The translations under genes and the position numbers were made by a program. The notes under the pieces are model-generated. The model was given only the letters and a program-made list of their open reading frames with translations, did not search any database and was not told the DNA's origin. A stretch of 64,000 nt of DNA from Halocynthiibacter sp. SDUM655004. GTDB taxonomy: Bacteria > Pseudomonadota > Alphaproteobacteria > Rhodobacterales > Rhodobacteraceae. Below are positions 24,664 to 34,475 of this stretch, piece after piece. Numbering within the stretch: the first letter of the stretch is position 1; each line of letters starts with the position of its first letter. The stretch spans positions 1,090,163 through 1,154,162 of the forward strand of contig NZ_JAPDUG010000002.1 in the NCBI RefSeq assembly GCF_026015885.1, given 5' to 3'.

Positions 24664-24798
24664 ATGAAACGCACATTTCAACCTTCGAACCTCGTTCGCA
24701 AACACCGCCACGGTTTTCGCGCACGTATGGCCACCAAAGCTGGCCGCAAAATTCTGAACGCACGTCGCGCACGCGGCCGCAAATCGCTGAGCGCATAA
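24664..24798 (+). CDS. rpmH: 50S ribosomal protein L34
   Basis: 44 residues: [20 protein letters not shown] followed by a lysine/arginine-rich tail ending KSLSA, a textbook L34. GGAGACGGGCG stands before the ATG. Its position directly upstream of rnpA is the conserved bacterial arrangement. Confidence 0.98.
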   Translation: MKRTFQPSNLVRKHRHGFRARMATKAGRKILNARRARGRKSLSA

Positions 24799-24844
24799 GC
24801 GCAGCGTTTGGAATGGCTCGATTCGTCGGGCTGCAAAAAGTTTG

Positions 24845-24876
24845 AACCGCCGGAGCTTCGGGCTCCCGGCGGTTTT
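24845..24876 (+). terminator. Attenuator/terminator between rpmH and rnpA
   Basis: AACCGCCGG and CCGGCGGTT form a 9-bp stem, extended by AGC/GCT with one bulge around a TTCGG loop, followed by TTTTCG. It should reduce read-through into rnpA, so that L34 is made in excess over RNase P protein. Confidence 0.75.
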
Positions 24877-24937
24877 CGTTTGCGCATTTTCCATTTGCGC
24901 TCTTCCAAACATGCGCTTCGACGCTTAAATATCTGCA

Positions 24938-25309
24938 ATGACCAAAGACGCAGCCACTTTGACAACGCTTAAAAAGCGTTCCGACTTCATTCTCGCTTCT
25001 AAAGCGAAGCGAAAAGCTGTGACTGGTTTCATTCTTCAAGCTCGCGAGCGCGCTGCCGACGAACTCTCTGACGATCAGGGGCAAATTCGCGTCGGCTATA
25101 CGTGTTCAAAAAAGGTTGGCAACGCTGTCATGCGCAATCGCGCCAAACGTCGGCTTCGTGAAATTGCCAGAACTGGATTGCAGCAACATGGCCTTGCCGG
25201 TTGGGACTATGTCCTGATTGGGCGAAACACGGTGACGGGAACGCGGGACTTCAGCAAACTTGAAGGTGACCTTGCCTACGCTCTGCGCAAACTGCACGGA
25301 GGCAGCTAA
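24938..25309 (+). CDS. rnpA: Ribonuclease P protein component
   Basis: 123 residues. [17 protein letters not shown] at the start and the RNR motif [19 protein letters not shown] identify RnpA, the protein subunit that helps the RNase P ribozyme trim tRNA 5' ends. Its stop overlaps the yidD start (TAATG). Confidence 0.97.
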   Translation: MTKDAATLTTLKKRSDFILASKAKRKAVTGFILQARERAADELSDDQGQIRVGYTCSKKVGNAVMRNRAKRRLREIARTGLQQHGLAGWDYVLIGRNTVTGTRDFSKLEGDLAYALRKLHGGS

Positions 25310-25554
25310 TGGGGCCCATTGCGTTCGTCATATCCTTACCGATTAGAGCCTATCGAACTGTGTTTTCACCATGGGTCGGCTTTAATTGTCGGTATCAACC
25401 CACCTGTTCGGCCTATGCCATGGAAGCGCTCGAGAAACACGGCGCATTCAAGGGCAGCTATCTGGCGGCACGTCGAATTGGGCGTTGCCATCCCTTCGGA
25501 AAATCGGGATATGACCCCGTGCCCGACAACGACAAGAAGCAACCGCCATGCTAG
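25309..25554 (+). CDS. yidD: Membrane protein insertion efficiency factor YidD
   Basis: 81 residues with the YidD signature: [20 protein letters not shown], then [13 protein letters not shown] and [15 protein letters not shown]. This amphipathic protein sits on the inner face of the membrane and assists YidC. The gene overlaps rnpA by 1 base and ttcA by 7. In many genomes yidC follows at once; here ttcA and an EAL gene separate them. Confidence 0.96.
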   Translation: MGPIAFVISLPIRAYRTVFSPWVGFNCRYQPTCSAYAMEALEKHGAFKGSYLAARRIGRCHPFGKSGYDPVPDNDKKQPPC

Positions 25555-26438
25555 ACGACAACGACGATATTCATCCGCTGTTCTACGGCGCGCCGAAGAC
25601 TGCAGAATTCAAGAAGCTGCGGAAGCGGATCGTGCGCTATACCCGTGAAGCCATTGAACAATACGGTATGATCGAGCGCGACGCGCGCTGGCTCGTTTGC
25701 TTGTCAGGCGGCAAAGACAGCTACACGCTCCTCGCGGTTCTACACGAGCTTAAGTGGCGCGGGCTGCTCCCCGTTGAACTACTCGCATGCAACCTTGACC
25801 AAGGCCAACCTGGCTTTCCTGCTACGGTCTTGCCCGAGTTCCTTGAGAAAATGGGCGTCGAACATCGGATCGAGTATCAAGACACCTACTCTGTCGTTGT
25901 CGATAAAGTTCCAGAGGGCCGGACGTTTTGCGCACTCTGTTCCCGCCTGCGTCGCGGCAACCTGTACCGGATTGCCCGTGAAGAAGGGTGCTCGGCAGTT
26001 GTGCTCGGTCACCACCGAGATGACATCCTTGAAACATTTTTCATGAATCTCTTTCACGGGGGGCGGCTTGCAACCATGCCGCCGAAACTGTTGAACGAAG
26101 AAGGCGACCTGTTCGTCTATCGCCCTCTCGCTCATGTCGCAGAAGCAGATTGCGAAAAATTCGCTCGAGATATGAATTACCCTATCATTCCCTGCGATTT
26201 ATGCGGAAGTCAGGATGGCCTACAGCGCCAACAGGTCAAACAGATTTTGGATGGCTGGGAAAAGAACTCTCCCGGCCGTCGTCAAGTCATGTTCCGCTCG
26301 CTAATGAATGCGCGCCCAAGCCACCTCCTCGACCCAAAGCTTTTTGATTTCAATGCACTATCACGCAATCCGACCGAGAGCGATGAAGGTATAGCTACAA
26401 GTTTAGGCAGTTTACCCGAGATCCCAAAACTCCGTTAA
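25548..26438 (+). CDS. ttcA: tRNA 2-thiocytidine(32) synthetase TtcA
   Basis: 296 residues of the PP-loop ATPase family. The ATP loop is [12 protein letters not shown], and cysteine pairs [11 protein letters not shown] and [12 protein letters not shown] are the iron-sulfur and sulfur-transfer sites typical of TtcA. It adds sulfur to cytidine 32 of several tRNAs. It overlaps the yidD stop by 7 bases. The PMN-type residues [19 protein letters not shown] further separate it from MesJ/TilS. Confidence 0.95.
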   Translation: MLDDNDDIHPLFYGAPKTAEFKKLRKRIVRYTREAIEQYGMIERDARWLVCLSGGKDSYTLLAVLHELKWRGLLPVELLACNLDQGQPGFPATVLPEFLEKMGVEHRIEYQDTYSVVVDKVPEGRTFCALCSRLRRGNLYRIAREEGCSAVVLGHHRDDILETFFMNLFHGGRLATMPPKLLNEEGDLFVYRPLAHVAEADCEKFARDMNYPIIPCDLCGSQDGLQRQQVKQILDGWEKNSPGRRQVMFRSLMNARPSHLLDPKLFDFNALSRNPTESDEGIATSLGSLPEIPKLR

Positions 26439-26506
26439 GGATACGCTAGGAACCACCAACTAGGCTTTGTCTTGAACGAGACTTGCCAAATTTGTGGGGC
26501 CACAAA

Positions 26507-28048
26507 ATGCAACTGCCAAACGCGGCGCCGCAATGGCGCACGATGCTCAAGAATCCATCGACGCTCGCTGTTTTTCTGGCATTTACACCCACGGTTTGTG
26601 TCATTTCCTATTGGTGTGGCGGCGAGACCGCTCTTCTTGCAACTGCAATTCTCACTCCGATTTTGGTCTTGCTAACTATAGGGGTAACAAAAAGCGCATC
26701 GCGCGCGCCCTACCCACGCGACGGCCTCACGGGACTTCATCTACGTGAAGATATTGAGAATGCGCTAGATGAGTTTACAACGGCTGGAAAGGCGCAAGGG
26801 AAATCCACCGTAAGCATGCGGATTGACCTCGACGATTTCCACACGATTTTAGATCGCTATGGGCACAGGTTTGCTGACGATTTAGTCCTTCAAACCAGCA
26901 AGCGATTGCAAAGCATTCTTCGGCACGACGATATCCTTGCGCGATTGGACGGTGGGAGCTTTGCTATTGCTTTCGCTCCAGTTCACCGAGCTGGTCTAGA
27001 GACAATGATTCAAATCAGCGGGAGGATTCAATCTGTTCTCGCTCAGGCCTATCACATTGATTCTACGAGCGTTTATCTAACAGCCTCAATAGGGTTCTGC
27101 TTGGAACACAGTATAGCTGCACCATGCGGCACGACCCTGCTCAAAGCAGCAGAAGACGCACTTCTAGAAGCAAATAGACAATCGCCAGCTGGCTTGCGCG
27201 CTTATTCCCCCTCATCAAAAACAAACCAGTTCGCGAGATCACTACTTCTCAATGAAATTGAAGGAGCGCTGGAGACTGGCCAGATTAGAGCATGGTTTCA
27301 ACCGCAAATCTCCACTGACACCGGAAATGTCGTCGGCTTCGAAGCTTTAGCCCGTTGGGTGCACCCAGAGCGGGGCGTTGTAGCACCTAACGAATTCTTA
27401 CCATTGGTTGAGCAGGCTGGGTTTTCTGAGCGACTTAGCGAACTCATGCTCTTTCAATCGCTTTCTGCGCTAAGAGATTGGGACGCGGCGGGATTTCATG
27501 TTGAAACCATCGGGGTCAACTTCTCTATGGCGGAGCTGCGCAATCCGCACCTACTTGAAAAAATAGTTTGGGAACTAGACCGGTTTGATCTCCCCGCCAG
27601 CCGCCTTTCTATCGAAGTTCTCGAGAACGTCGTTGCGGACTCGTCGGACGACATGATTACGCGAAACATAAATGGGCTTTCCAACCTCGGATGCAAAGTC
27701 GATCTGGATGACTTTGGAACCGGTCACGCTTCGATATCAAATATCCGTCGTTTCTCAGTAAACCGCATTAAAATTGATCGGTCCTTCATTACAAAACTGG
27801 ACAAGGATCCCGAGCAGCATCAAATGGTTTCTGCGATTCTCACGATGGCGGAACGCCTTGGAATGAAGACGCTTGCCGAGGGTGTCGAAACAAAGGGCGA
27901 GCACACGGCGTTGGCCCAACTCGGGTGCGATCATGTCCAAGGGTTTTCCATATCCAAGCCGATGCCACTCGACGAAACTCTAGGCTGGCTGGAGCGTCAC
28001 CACGCCAAGTTGCGCAAAACAGCGGAGATTAGCCGAAAACTTGGATAG
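26507..28048 (+). CDS. GGDEF/EAL protein, likely c-di-GMP phosphodiesterase with degenerate GGDEF
   Basis: About 513 residues: two N-terminal membrane helices, a GGDEF-type domain opening with DGLTGLHLR, and a C-terminal EAL domain. The GGDEF signature reads DGGSF (RLDGGSFAIAF), so cyclase activity is probably lost. The EAL domain looks intact: FEALARW, VNFS, the Glu in IEVLEN, DDFGTG, Lys in IKIDRSF, ALAEGVET and VQGFSISKP. The protein should therefore hydrolyse c-di-GMP at the membrane, with the degenerate domain perhaps sensing GTP. The ATG at 26507 is preferred to a TTG at 26483. It lies between ttcA and yidC, away from the usual neighbours. Confidence 0.9.
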   Translation: MQLPNAAPQWRTMLKNPSTLAVFLAFTPTVCVISYWCGGETALLATAILTPILVLLTIGVTKSASRAPYPRDGLTGLHLREDIENALDEFTTAGKAQGKSTVSMRIDLDDFHTILDRYGHRFADDLVLQTSKRLQSILRHDDILARLDGGSFAIAFAPVHRAGLETMIQISGRIQSVLAQAYHIDSTSVYLTASIGFCLEHSIAAPCGTTLLKAAEDALLEANRQSPAGLRAYSPSSKTNQFARSLLLNEIEGALETGQIRAWFQPQISTDTGNVVGFEALARWVHPERGVVAPNEFLPLVEQAGFSERLSELMLFQSLSALRDWDAAGFHVETIGVNFSMAELRNPHLLEKIVWELDRFDLPASRLSIEVLENVVADSSDDMITRNINGLSNLGCKVDLDDFGTGHASISNIRRFSVNRIKIDRSFITKLDKDPEQHQMVSAILTMAERLGMKTLAEGVETKGEHTALAQLGCDHVQGFSISKPMPLDETLGWLERHHAKLRKTAEISRKLG

Positions 28049-28147
28049 AATCGGTCAATTCCCTGCATTTCTATTGGAAACAGCTTGACCTTTTAGGCGC
28101 TGACAGGTTGAACCTCTCTGTGTTTTCTCTGGAATATGGCGGGTTCA

Positions 28148-29950
28148 ATGGACGATCAGAATAAAAACCTAATTCTAGCAATTGCCTTGAGTCTTCTCGT
28201 GCTGCTTGGCTGGTCTTTCTTCGTTCCACAGCCTGAGCCAATTGTTGACCCTAACGCAAATGCGGTTGCGGAAAACGATGGCGGCCTAACGCCCCCTGTT
28301 GCAGACGCTGATGGATCAAACGCACCGGCGACTGTTACAGAGGTTGAACCAGCGTCGAACGCAATCGAGATCCCGATTGAAACAGATCGGGTCATAGGTT
28401 CGCTTTCTACTCTCGGCGGCCGTATCGACAACTTGAGTCTCAAGGACTACCGCGAAACAATCGAGCCAGACTCAGCACTCGTAACCCTCCTGTCGCCGGA
28501 AGACTCCGACGCGCCATATTACGCTCTGTATGGCTGGGGGCCAGCTGGCGGTCTTGACCCATCTCTCGTTCCAGGACGTGCAACGATCTGGTCCGTTGAA
28601 GAAGGCGAAAAACTTTCCGTAGACACGCCGGTCACCCTCGTTTGGGACAATGGCGCAGGCCTCATTTTTAAACGCAAGATCTCGATTGATGCGGACTATA
28701 TGTTCTCGATCGAGCAATCCGTGACAAACACAACAGACTCAGCCAAACGCTTGTACCCCTACGGGATGATCACACAGCATGGCGAGCCGGAAACAATCGG
28801 ATTCTTCATTCTTCACGAGGGCGTCGTACGGATGTCTGACGAGAAGCTTGAGGAGATCAAATACAAGAATATTCCCGATATGGATTATTCGGAGCGTGAA
28901 AATGCGCGTGTCGAGCCAATCGACGTAACCGAAAACGGATGGGTTGGCTTTACAGGCAAATACTGGATGACAACGCTCATCCCAGGACGCGAGCAACCCT
29001 TCACCTCGGTCGCAAAATATGTGGATAGCCACAAGGTCTACACAACAGAGTCCCGCCTTCCTGTGATGGACGTCACTGCCGGCGGTACGATTGCGGTCTC
29101 GACCCAGTTGTTTGCCGGGGCAAAAGAATGGAACCTGATCCGCGATTACCAGAACGAGGGCGGCGTATCCGGTTTCCTCGACTCGATCGACTGGGGCATG
29201 TTCTTCTTCCTCACAAAACCTATGTTCTGGCTGCTTCACACTTTGAACGGCTTCATCGGCAATATGGGCTGGTCGATCATTGCGCTCACGATCATCATCA
29301 AGGCTCTTCTCTTGCCGCTGGCGTACAAGTCCTACGTCTCTATGGCTAAGATGAAAAAGCTGCAGCCAGAGATGGAGAAAATCAAAGAGCGCGCGGGCGA
29401 CGACCGTCAGAAACTCCAAACAGAGATGATGGCGCTCTACAAGCGCGAGAAAGCAAATCCGGCCTCCGGCTGTTTGCCAATTCTTCTTCAGATCCCGATC
29501 TTCTTCTCGCTCTACAAGGTGATTTTCGTAACCATCGAATTGCGTCACGCACCTTGGATCGGCTGGATTCGCGACCTTTCGGCTCCAGATCCAAGCTCGA
29601 TTCTGAACCTGTTTGGTTTGCTACCCTTTGATGCGCCCGACCCTTCTAGTCTTCTGGCGATTATCTCGCTGGGTGTACTGCCGATCATTCTCGGTATCTC
29701 CATGTGGCTCCAACAGAAGCTTAATCCCGCCCCCACCGAACCGACACAGGCGATGGTTATGGCTTGGATGCCATGGGTCTTCATGTTCATGCTTGGAAAC
29801 TTTGCGTCGGGCCTCGTGCTCTACTGGATTGCGAACAACACGATCACATTCATCCAGCAGTACGCAATTATGCGCAGCCAAGGCATCAAGCCGAATGTTT
29901 TTGAAAACATTACGTCTGGCATGAAGAAGTTCCGCCGGAACGCAAAATGA
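28148..29950 (+). CDS. yidC: Membrane protein insertase YidC (Oxa1 family)
   Basis: About 600 residues. The start MDDQNKNLILAIALSLLVL is the alphaproteobacterial YidC opening; an ATG 12 bases upstream is also possible. A large periplasmic beta domain occupies roughly residues 60-340, and the Oxa1 core with five helices follows (WSIIALTIIIKALLLPLAYK, and NPASGCLPILLQIPIFFSLYK with the conserved insertion loop). It inserts membrane proteins alone or with SecYEG. Its stop overlaps the MOSC gene start as ATGA. Confidence 0.97.
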   Translation: MDDQNKNLILAIALSLLVLLGWSFFVPQPEPIVDPNANAVAENDGGLTPPVADADGSNAPATVTEVEPASNAIEIPIETDRVIGSLSTLGGRIDNLSLKDYRETIEPDSALVTLLSPEDSDAPYYALYGWGPAGGLDPSLVPGRATIWSVEEGEKLSVDTPVTLVWDNGAGLIFKRKISIDADYMFSIEQSVTNTTDSAKRLYPYGMITQHGEPETIGFFILHEGVVRMSDEKLEEIKYKNIPDMDYSERENARVEPIDVTENGWVGFTGKYWMTTLIPGREQPFTSVAKYVDSHKVYTTESRLPVMDVTAGGTIAVSTQLFAGAKEWNLIRDYQNEGGVSGFLDSIDWGMFFFLTKPMFWLLHTLNGFIGNMGWSIIALTIIIKALLLPLAYKSYVSMAKMKKLQPEMEKIKERAGDDRQKLQTEMMALYKREKANPASGCLPILLQIPIFFSLYKVIFVTIELRHAPWIGWIRDLSAPDPSSILNLFGLLPFDAPDPSSLLAIISLGVLPIILGISMWLQQKLNPAPTEPTQAMVMAWMPWVFMFMLGNFASGLVLYWIANNTITFIQQYAIMRSQGIKPNVFENITSGMKKFRRNAK

Positions 29951-30702
29951 CAACGGCGAGCCCGTCACTTGCCCAAATCTGGCGCCACCCAATTAAGGCG
30001 CACGGTGCAGAGGCGCTTGAAACAGTAAATCTCACGGCGGGGGAAACCTTGCCGTGGGATCGCGTTTGGGCCGTACCTCATGAGGCCGCGAAAACTGATG
30101 GGACAAATTGGGTTTCCTGCCGCAACTTTTCTCGCGGTGCAGGTGTTCCAAAATTAATGGCTATCGACGCCACGCTTGATGCCGCCAAACAGGTCATCAC
30201 GCTGACACATCCGGATCTTTCACCAATTTCATTTTCGCCAGACCAACAGGCAGCTGAGTTTTTGAATTGGGTTAGTTCCTTGACGCCCGAGGGCAGACCC
30301 AGACCCACAGGTATAATTCGCGCTTCGGGCCAAGGCATGACCGACCAGTCCAAGCCATGGCTTTCCATCCTAAATCTGGCATCCTTACGCGATCTCTCTG
30401 AAAAGCTTGGGCAACCTCTTGATCCGCGCCGTTTCCGTGGGAACCTCTGGATCGACGGTATTCCTGCGTGGAGCGAGCGTGACCTCCTTGGCAAGGCTAT
30501 CCGCATTGGTAACGTTGAGCTTAACGTTACCGAGCACATCGGCAGATGCCGTGCAACCGAAGCGAACCCAGATACAGGTGACCGTGACCTAGACACATTG
30601 GGCGCTCTCAAGCAAAACTGGGGTCACACCGATTTTGGTGTTTTTGCCGAAGTCACCAAGGGTGGCACAATTTCAGTTTCCGATAAGGTTGAAATCCAAT
30701 GA
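29947..30702 (+). CDS. MOSC domain-containing protein
   Basis: 251 residues. A beta-barrel N-terminal domain is followed by the MOSC core: RRFRGNLWIDG and the pterin/metal cysteine region EHIGRCRATEANPDTGDRD. MOSC proteins handle molybdenum cofactor or sulfur transfer, and relatives include mARC amidoxime reductases and YiiM. Position between yidC and engB, with ATGA overlaps on both sides, is a conserved Rhodobacterales arrangement. The specific reaction is not known. Confidence 0.93.
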   Translation: MTTASPSLAQIWRHPIKAHGAEALETVNLTAGETLPWDRVWAVPHEAAKTDGTNWVSCRNFSRGAGVPKLMAIDATLDAAKQVITLTHPDLSPISFSPDQQAAEFLNWVSSLTPEGRPRPTGIIRASGQGMTDQSKPWLSILNLASLRDLSEKLGQPLDPRRFRGNLWIDGIPAWSERDLLGKAIRIGNVELNVTEHIGRCRATEANPDTGDRDLDTLGALKQNWGHTDFGVFAEVTKGGTISVSDKVEIQ

Positions 30703-31352
30703 TGACACCGAGTTTTCCAATTGCTGAAGAGCCGGACGCTTTCGCCAAAGAGAAAGGTCGCCTGCTTTTTGCTGGCGAAACCGAATTCTTGAAAGGTGTT
30801 GTCGCGATGGACGGCATGCCTCCTGGCGATAGATGCGAAGTTTGTTTTGCGGGGCGATCAAATGTCGGAAAATCAACCCTTATCAATGCGGTAACCGGTC
30901 GAAAGGCGCTGGCACGCGCTTCAAACACGCCTGGACGCACCCAAGAAATAAACTTCTTCACAGCAGCCGATTCGCACTACCTCGTTGACCTTCCTGGGTA
31001 TGGGTTTGCCAACGCGCCTGTTGCGGTTGTGGCGAAATGGCAAAAGCTTCTCAAAGCTTATCTGTCGGGTCGGGCGAACCTGCGACGCGCCTTCGTCCTC
31101 GTAGATTCCCGCCACGGGATCAAGCCTGTTGATGAGGAGATCATGAGTCTGCTTGATAGCTCTGCTGTGACGTTTCAGTGCGTTTTAACAAAGACAGACA
31201 AGCCCAAAAAAGGCGATCTGGACAAAACTCTGGAGCAAGTACGTGGTGCGCTTGCAAAGCATCCCGCGGCCTATCCGGAAATTGTGCTGACAAGCTCTGA
31301 CAAAGGCATCGGGATCGAAACCTTGCGGACACTCATCGCGACGCTCTCTTAA
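30699..31352 (+). CDS. engB: Ribosome biogenesis GTPase YsxC/EngB
   Basis: 217 residues. G1 is AGRSNVGKSTLINAVTG, G3 is DLPGYG and G4 is TKTDKP, with the YsxC-specific NTPGRTQEINFF after G1. It is needed for assembly of the large ribosomal subunit. The start overlaps the MOSC stop (ATGA). Confidence 0.95.
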   Translation: MMTPSFPIAEEPDAFAKEKGRLLFAGETEFLKGVVAMDGMPPGDRCEVCFAGRSNVGKSTLINAVTGRKALARASNTPGRTQEINFFTAADSHYLVDLPGYGFANAPVAVVAKWQKLLKAYLSGRANLRRAFVLVDSRHGIKPVDEEIMSLLDSSAVTFQCVLTKTDKPKKGDLDKTLEQVRGALAKHPAAYPEIVLTSSDKGIGIETLRTLIATLS

Positions 31353-31420
31353 ACCAGACGCAAGCCTTGGAATAATCTAGCAAAACCAGTACCAAGGGCT
31401 ACAGCCCGAGGGATTCAAAA

Positions 31421-32287
31421 ATGAAGAAACAAGACGCTATGAACCGTGACTGGATTGCCACCGCCCGAACATTGTCTCAAGCTCTGCCGTATCTGCAGCG
31501 CTACGAAGGCGCGACAGTCGTAATCAAGTTCGGCGGACACGCGATGGGCTCGGACGAGGCGATGGAAACATTTGCGCGAGACATCGTGTTGATGCAGCAG
31601 GTCGGCGTGAATCCCGTTATCGTTCATGGCGGCGGGCCGATGATCAACGAAATGCTCGACAAGCTCGAGATTAAATCCGATTTCGTGAACGGCAAACGCG
31701 TAACCGACGCAGCGACAATGGAAGTTGTCGAGATGGTTTTGTCTGGTCGCGTAAACAAGCGGATTGTTCAGGCCATCAACGAACAAGGCGGCCGTGCGGT
31801 TGGCCTGTCGGGCAAAGACGCGAACCTCATGGTTTGTGAAGAAACCAATCCCGATCTTGGTTTCGTCGGAACACCTGTCAAAATGCACACAGGCGTTCTC
31901 GAAACTTTGTTCAAAGCAGACATGATCCCAGTCATCGCGCCGCTCGGCGCTGGAATGAACGGCGAAACCTTCAACGTAAATGGCGACACGGCGGCGGGCG
32001 CTATCGCTGGCGCTTTGAAGGCAGATCGCCTGTTGCTTCTAACCGACGTCGCTGGCGTCAAGAACGCAGACGGAGAAGTTGTTACCGAACTCACAGCATC
32101 CCACGTCCATGAACTCACCGAAGCGGGCGTAATCGCAGGCGGTATGATTCCGAAAACCGAAACTGCTCTGAATGCGCTGAACCAAGGTGTTCGGGCGGCT
32201 GTTATTCTGGATGGGCGCGCGCCAAATGCTTGTTTGCTTGAGCTTTTCACAGAACATGGCGCTGGCTCAATTATCCGTCAAGGATAG
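31421..32287 (+). CDS. argB: Acetylglutamate kinase
   Basis: 288 residues of the amino-acid kinase family. Seen are [28 protein letters not shown], and the arginine-feedback-type N-terminal helix ([17 protein letters not shown]) of the hexameric, arginine-sensitive form. It carries out the second step of arginine biosynthesis in the cytoplasm, phosphorylating N-acetylglutamate. The start may be 31421 or the ATG at 31439. Confidence 0.96.
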   Translation: MKKQDAMNRDWIATARTLSQALPYLQRYEGATVVIKFGGHAMGSDEAMETFARDIVLMQQVGVNPVIVHGGGPMINEMLDKLEIKSDFVNGKRVTDAATMEVVEMVLSGRVNKRIVQAINEQGGRAVGLSGKDANLMVCEETNPDLGFVGTPVKMHTGVLETLFKADMIPVIAPLGAGMNGETFNVNGDTAAGAIAGALKADRLLLLTDVAGVKNADGEVVTELTASHVHELTEAGVIAGGMIPKTETALNALNQGVRAAVILDGRAPNACLLELFTEHGAGSIIRQG

Positions 32288-32330
32288 CGCACGGGATTGC
32301 ATCTGCGCTAAATCCTCGGCAATCTGAGGT

Positions 32331-33131
32331 ATGAATTCCGAAACAACACTTCGCCTCGCTGTCTTTCTCGGGCTGTTCGCTTGCTTTGCTGCGGTCGAGG
32401 TCTTTTGGCCACGGCGCAAGGGTGGGCAAAAACGCAAACAGCGGTGGTTTGTAAACTGGTCCATTGTCCTACTCGACACAGTCACGCTGCGGCTTATGTC
32501 GGTGATTGTCCCCCTTCTGGCCGTTGGAGCAGCGATTGACGCGCAAGCGCGTGGCGTTGGGCTCCTTAACTCCACAGAATGGCCCGCGGCGATAGAGTTT
32601 ATCGTGGCGATACTTGTTTTTGATCTGGCGATCTGGTTCCAACACCTGCTCATGCACCGTATCCCGATCTTGTGGCGCCTACATCAAGTTCACCACGTTG
32701 ACGAAGAGATGGACGTTACAACCGCTATTCGATTCCATCCCATCGAAATCGCTTTGTCTATGCTGCTCAAAATTGGATTGGTTTATGTGCTCGGCCCATC
32801 GGCGATTGCTGTTGTTGCGTTTGAAGTTCTGTTGAATGGCACGGCGCTTTTCAATCACGCAAATATCAAACTACCTGTTGGCGTCGACAGGATCGTCCGC
32901 CTCGTTCTGGTAACGCCAGACATGCACCGCGTGCACCACTCAATTCACCCGAAAGAGCATCACCGAAATTTTGGCTTCTCATTGTCGATCTGGGACAAGG
33001 TTTTCGGCACCTACCTTGCCCAGCCCGCCGAACCACATGAAACCATGCCCATCGGGCTTTCCTATGACCAGCAGACGCCCAAAACGCTTGGAGCGGCGCT
33101 TTCGATGCCATTCAGGGAGCCGAAGCCATGA
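32331..33131 (+). CDS. Sterol desaturase/fatty acid hydroxylase family membrane protein
   Basis: 266 residues with four or five hydrophobic helices and three histidine boxes that hold a di-iron centre: HLLMHRIP, HQVHHVDEEMD and MHRVHHSIHPKEHHRNFG. These enzymes hydroxylate or desaturate membrane lipids using oxygen. The substrate is unknown. Its stop overlaps the start of the phosphatase gene (ATGA). Confidence 0.92.
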   Translation: MNSETTLRLAVFLGLFACFAAVEVFWPRRKGGQKRKQRWFVNWSIVLLDTVTLRLMSVIVPLLAVGAAIDAQARGVGLLNSTEWPAAIEFIVAILVFDLAIWFQHLLMHRIPILWRLHQVHHVDEEMDVTTAIRFHPIEIALSMLLKIGLVYVLGPSAIAVVAFEVLLNGTALFNHANIKLPVGVDRIVRLVLVTPDMHRVHHSIHPKEHHRNFGFSLSIWDKVFGTYLAQPAEPHETMPIGLSYDQQTPKTLGAALSMPFREPKP

Positions 33132-33619
33132 GACTCATTCTGATGCGCCATGCGAAATCCGATTGGGATGGAATGTGCTCTGACCATGAGCGCCCACTCA
33201 GCCAGCGCGGCAAACGCGCCGCGCCAAAGATTGGGACATACCTCAGTGAGCGCGGCTACATTCCGGAACAGGCCATAATTTCAGACTCAACACGCACCCG
33301 CGAAACAAATGCGTTGGTTGCCGAGGCTTGGCCCGAGGTAGTTCCAGTCAGGCTTGAAGCAAAGCTCTATCACGCATCTGCAGCCATGATGTTCGAGGTT
33401 CTAAAATCAGCAACAGCGCAAACAGTGCTTGTTGTCGGGCACAACCCCGGAATCGCTTCGTTTGCAGAAGCAATGGTGAGTCAGCCGCCAGAACACGGGC
33501 GCTTTTTCGATTATCCAACTTGCGCAACGACTGTCATTGATTTTGACATATCCGACTGGAGTGAGGTCGAAACAGGCACAGGTCAGGTTTTGGATTTTGT
33601 TATTCCACGCGAGCTCTAA
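33128..33619 (+). CDS. Histidine phosphatase (SixA-type)
   Basis: 163 residues of the phosphoglycerate-mutase-like histidine phosphatases. The nucleophile motif is LILMRHAKSDWD, the second basic cluster STRTRETN, and the second active histidine VVGHNPG. The short length fits SixA, which removes phosphate from phosphohistidine. The partner is unknown. It is translationally coupled to the hydroxylase gene and followed by a shared terminator. Confidence 0.9.
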   Translation: MRLILMRHAKSDWDGMCSDHERPLSQRGKRAAPKIGTYLSERGYIPEQAIISDSTRTRETNALVAEAWPEVVPVRLEAKLYHASAAMMFEVLKSATAQTVLVVGHNPGIASFAEAMVSQPPEHGRFFDYPTCATTVIDFDISDWSEVETGTGQVLDFVIPREL

Positions 33620-33623
33620 ATAG

Positions 33624-33652
33624 AAAAAGCCGACGCACGGCGCCGGCTTTCT
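33624..33652. terminator. Bidirectional terminator between sixA-type and bztD genes
   Basis: AAAGCCG and CGGCTTT form a stem continued by CGC/GCG after one mismatch around a short loop; A-rich on the left and TTTCTTTG on the right, it serves both convergent operons. Confidence 0.8.
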
Positions 33653-33671
33653 TTGTCGTATGTCGAGGTCT

Positions 33672-34463
33672 TTAGTGGCCGAGAATTTGGCTGAGGAACA
33701 ACTTTGTTCGCTCGGACTTCGGATTGTTAAAGAACTCTTCAGGCTCGTTCTGCTCAACGATCTGACCCGCATCCATAAAGATAACGCGGTTCGCCACCTG
33801 ACGGGCAAAACCCATCTCGTGCGTCACGCAGAGCATTGTCATGCCCTCCTCGGCGAGCTCGATCATTGTGTCGAGAACTTCCTTGATCATCTCAGGGTCA
33901 AGCGCGGATGTCGGCTCGTCAAAGAGCATGATCCGCGGCTTCATGCAGAGCGAACGCGCAATCGCCACACGCTGCTGCTGACCACCGGAAAGTTGGCCGG
34001 GGTACTTGTTGGCCTGCTCCGGAATTTTGACCTTCTCAAGGAAGTGCATCGCTGTTTCCTCAGCCTCTTTTCGAGGGGTCTTACGAACCCAAATCGGCGC
34101 GAGAGTACAGTTTTCGAGGATCGTCAGATGCGGGAATAAGTTGAAGTGCTGGAAACACATCCCCACTTCGCGACGGATCTTGTCGATGTTTTTAAGGTCC
34201 GATGTTAGCTCGGTGCCGTCAACAATGATGTCGCCCTGCTGGTGCTCTTCAAGACGGTTGATACAGCGGATTAGCGTCGATTTACCGGAACCCGAAGGCC
34301 CCGCAATAACGATCCGCTCGCCCTGATTAACTGTCAGGTTGATATCGCGCAGAACGTGGAACGTCCCGTACCACTTGTTCATGTTGTTGATCTGGATCGC
34401 GACCTCGTCAGAGACCTTCATTTTGGAGCGATCGATTTCGCGGGCTGTAGCAAGTTCAGACAT
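33672..34463 (-). CDS. bztD: Amino acid ABC transporter ATP-binding protein (BztD/AapP type)
   Basis: 263 residues of the polar amino acid ATPase family. Walker A is [13 protein letters not shown], the signature is [18 protein letters not shown], and Walker B is [13 protein letters not shown]. It powers the transporter encoded by the three upstream genes, probably for glutamate, glutamine, aspartate and related amino acids. The gap to bztC is 12 bases and the gene ends at the shared terminator. Confidence 0.92.
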   Translation of the reverse strand: MSELATAREIDRSKMKVSDEVAIQINNMNKWYGTFHVLRDINLTVNQGERIVIAGPSGSGKSTLIRCINRLEEHQQGDIIVDGTELTSDLKNIDKIRREVGMCFQHFNLFPHLTILENCTLAPIWVRKTPRKEAEETAMHFLEKVKIPEQANKYPGQLSGGQQQRVAIARSLCMKPRIMLFDEPTSALDPEMIKEVLDTMIELAEEGMTMLCVTHEMGFARQVANRVIFMDAGQIVEQNEPEEFFNNPKSERTKLFLSQILGH

Positions 34464-34475
34464 AGTGTGAACTCC

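Noticed and set aside
26472..26675. Small frame with CxxC-like cysteines (CQICGATKCNCQ) overlapping the EAL gene
   Set aside because: Starts at a TTG, overlaps the real gene, and turns into low-complexity hydrophobic sequence with no zinc-ribbon second half.
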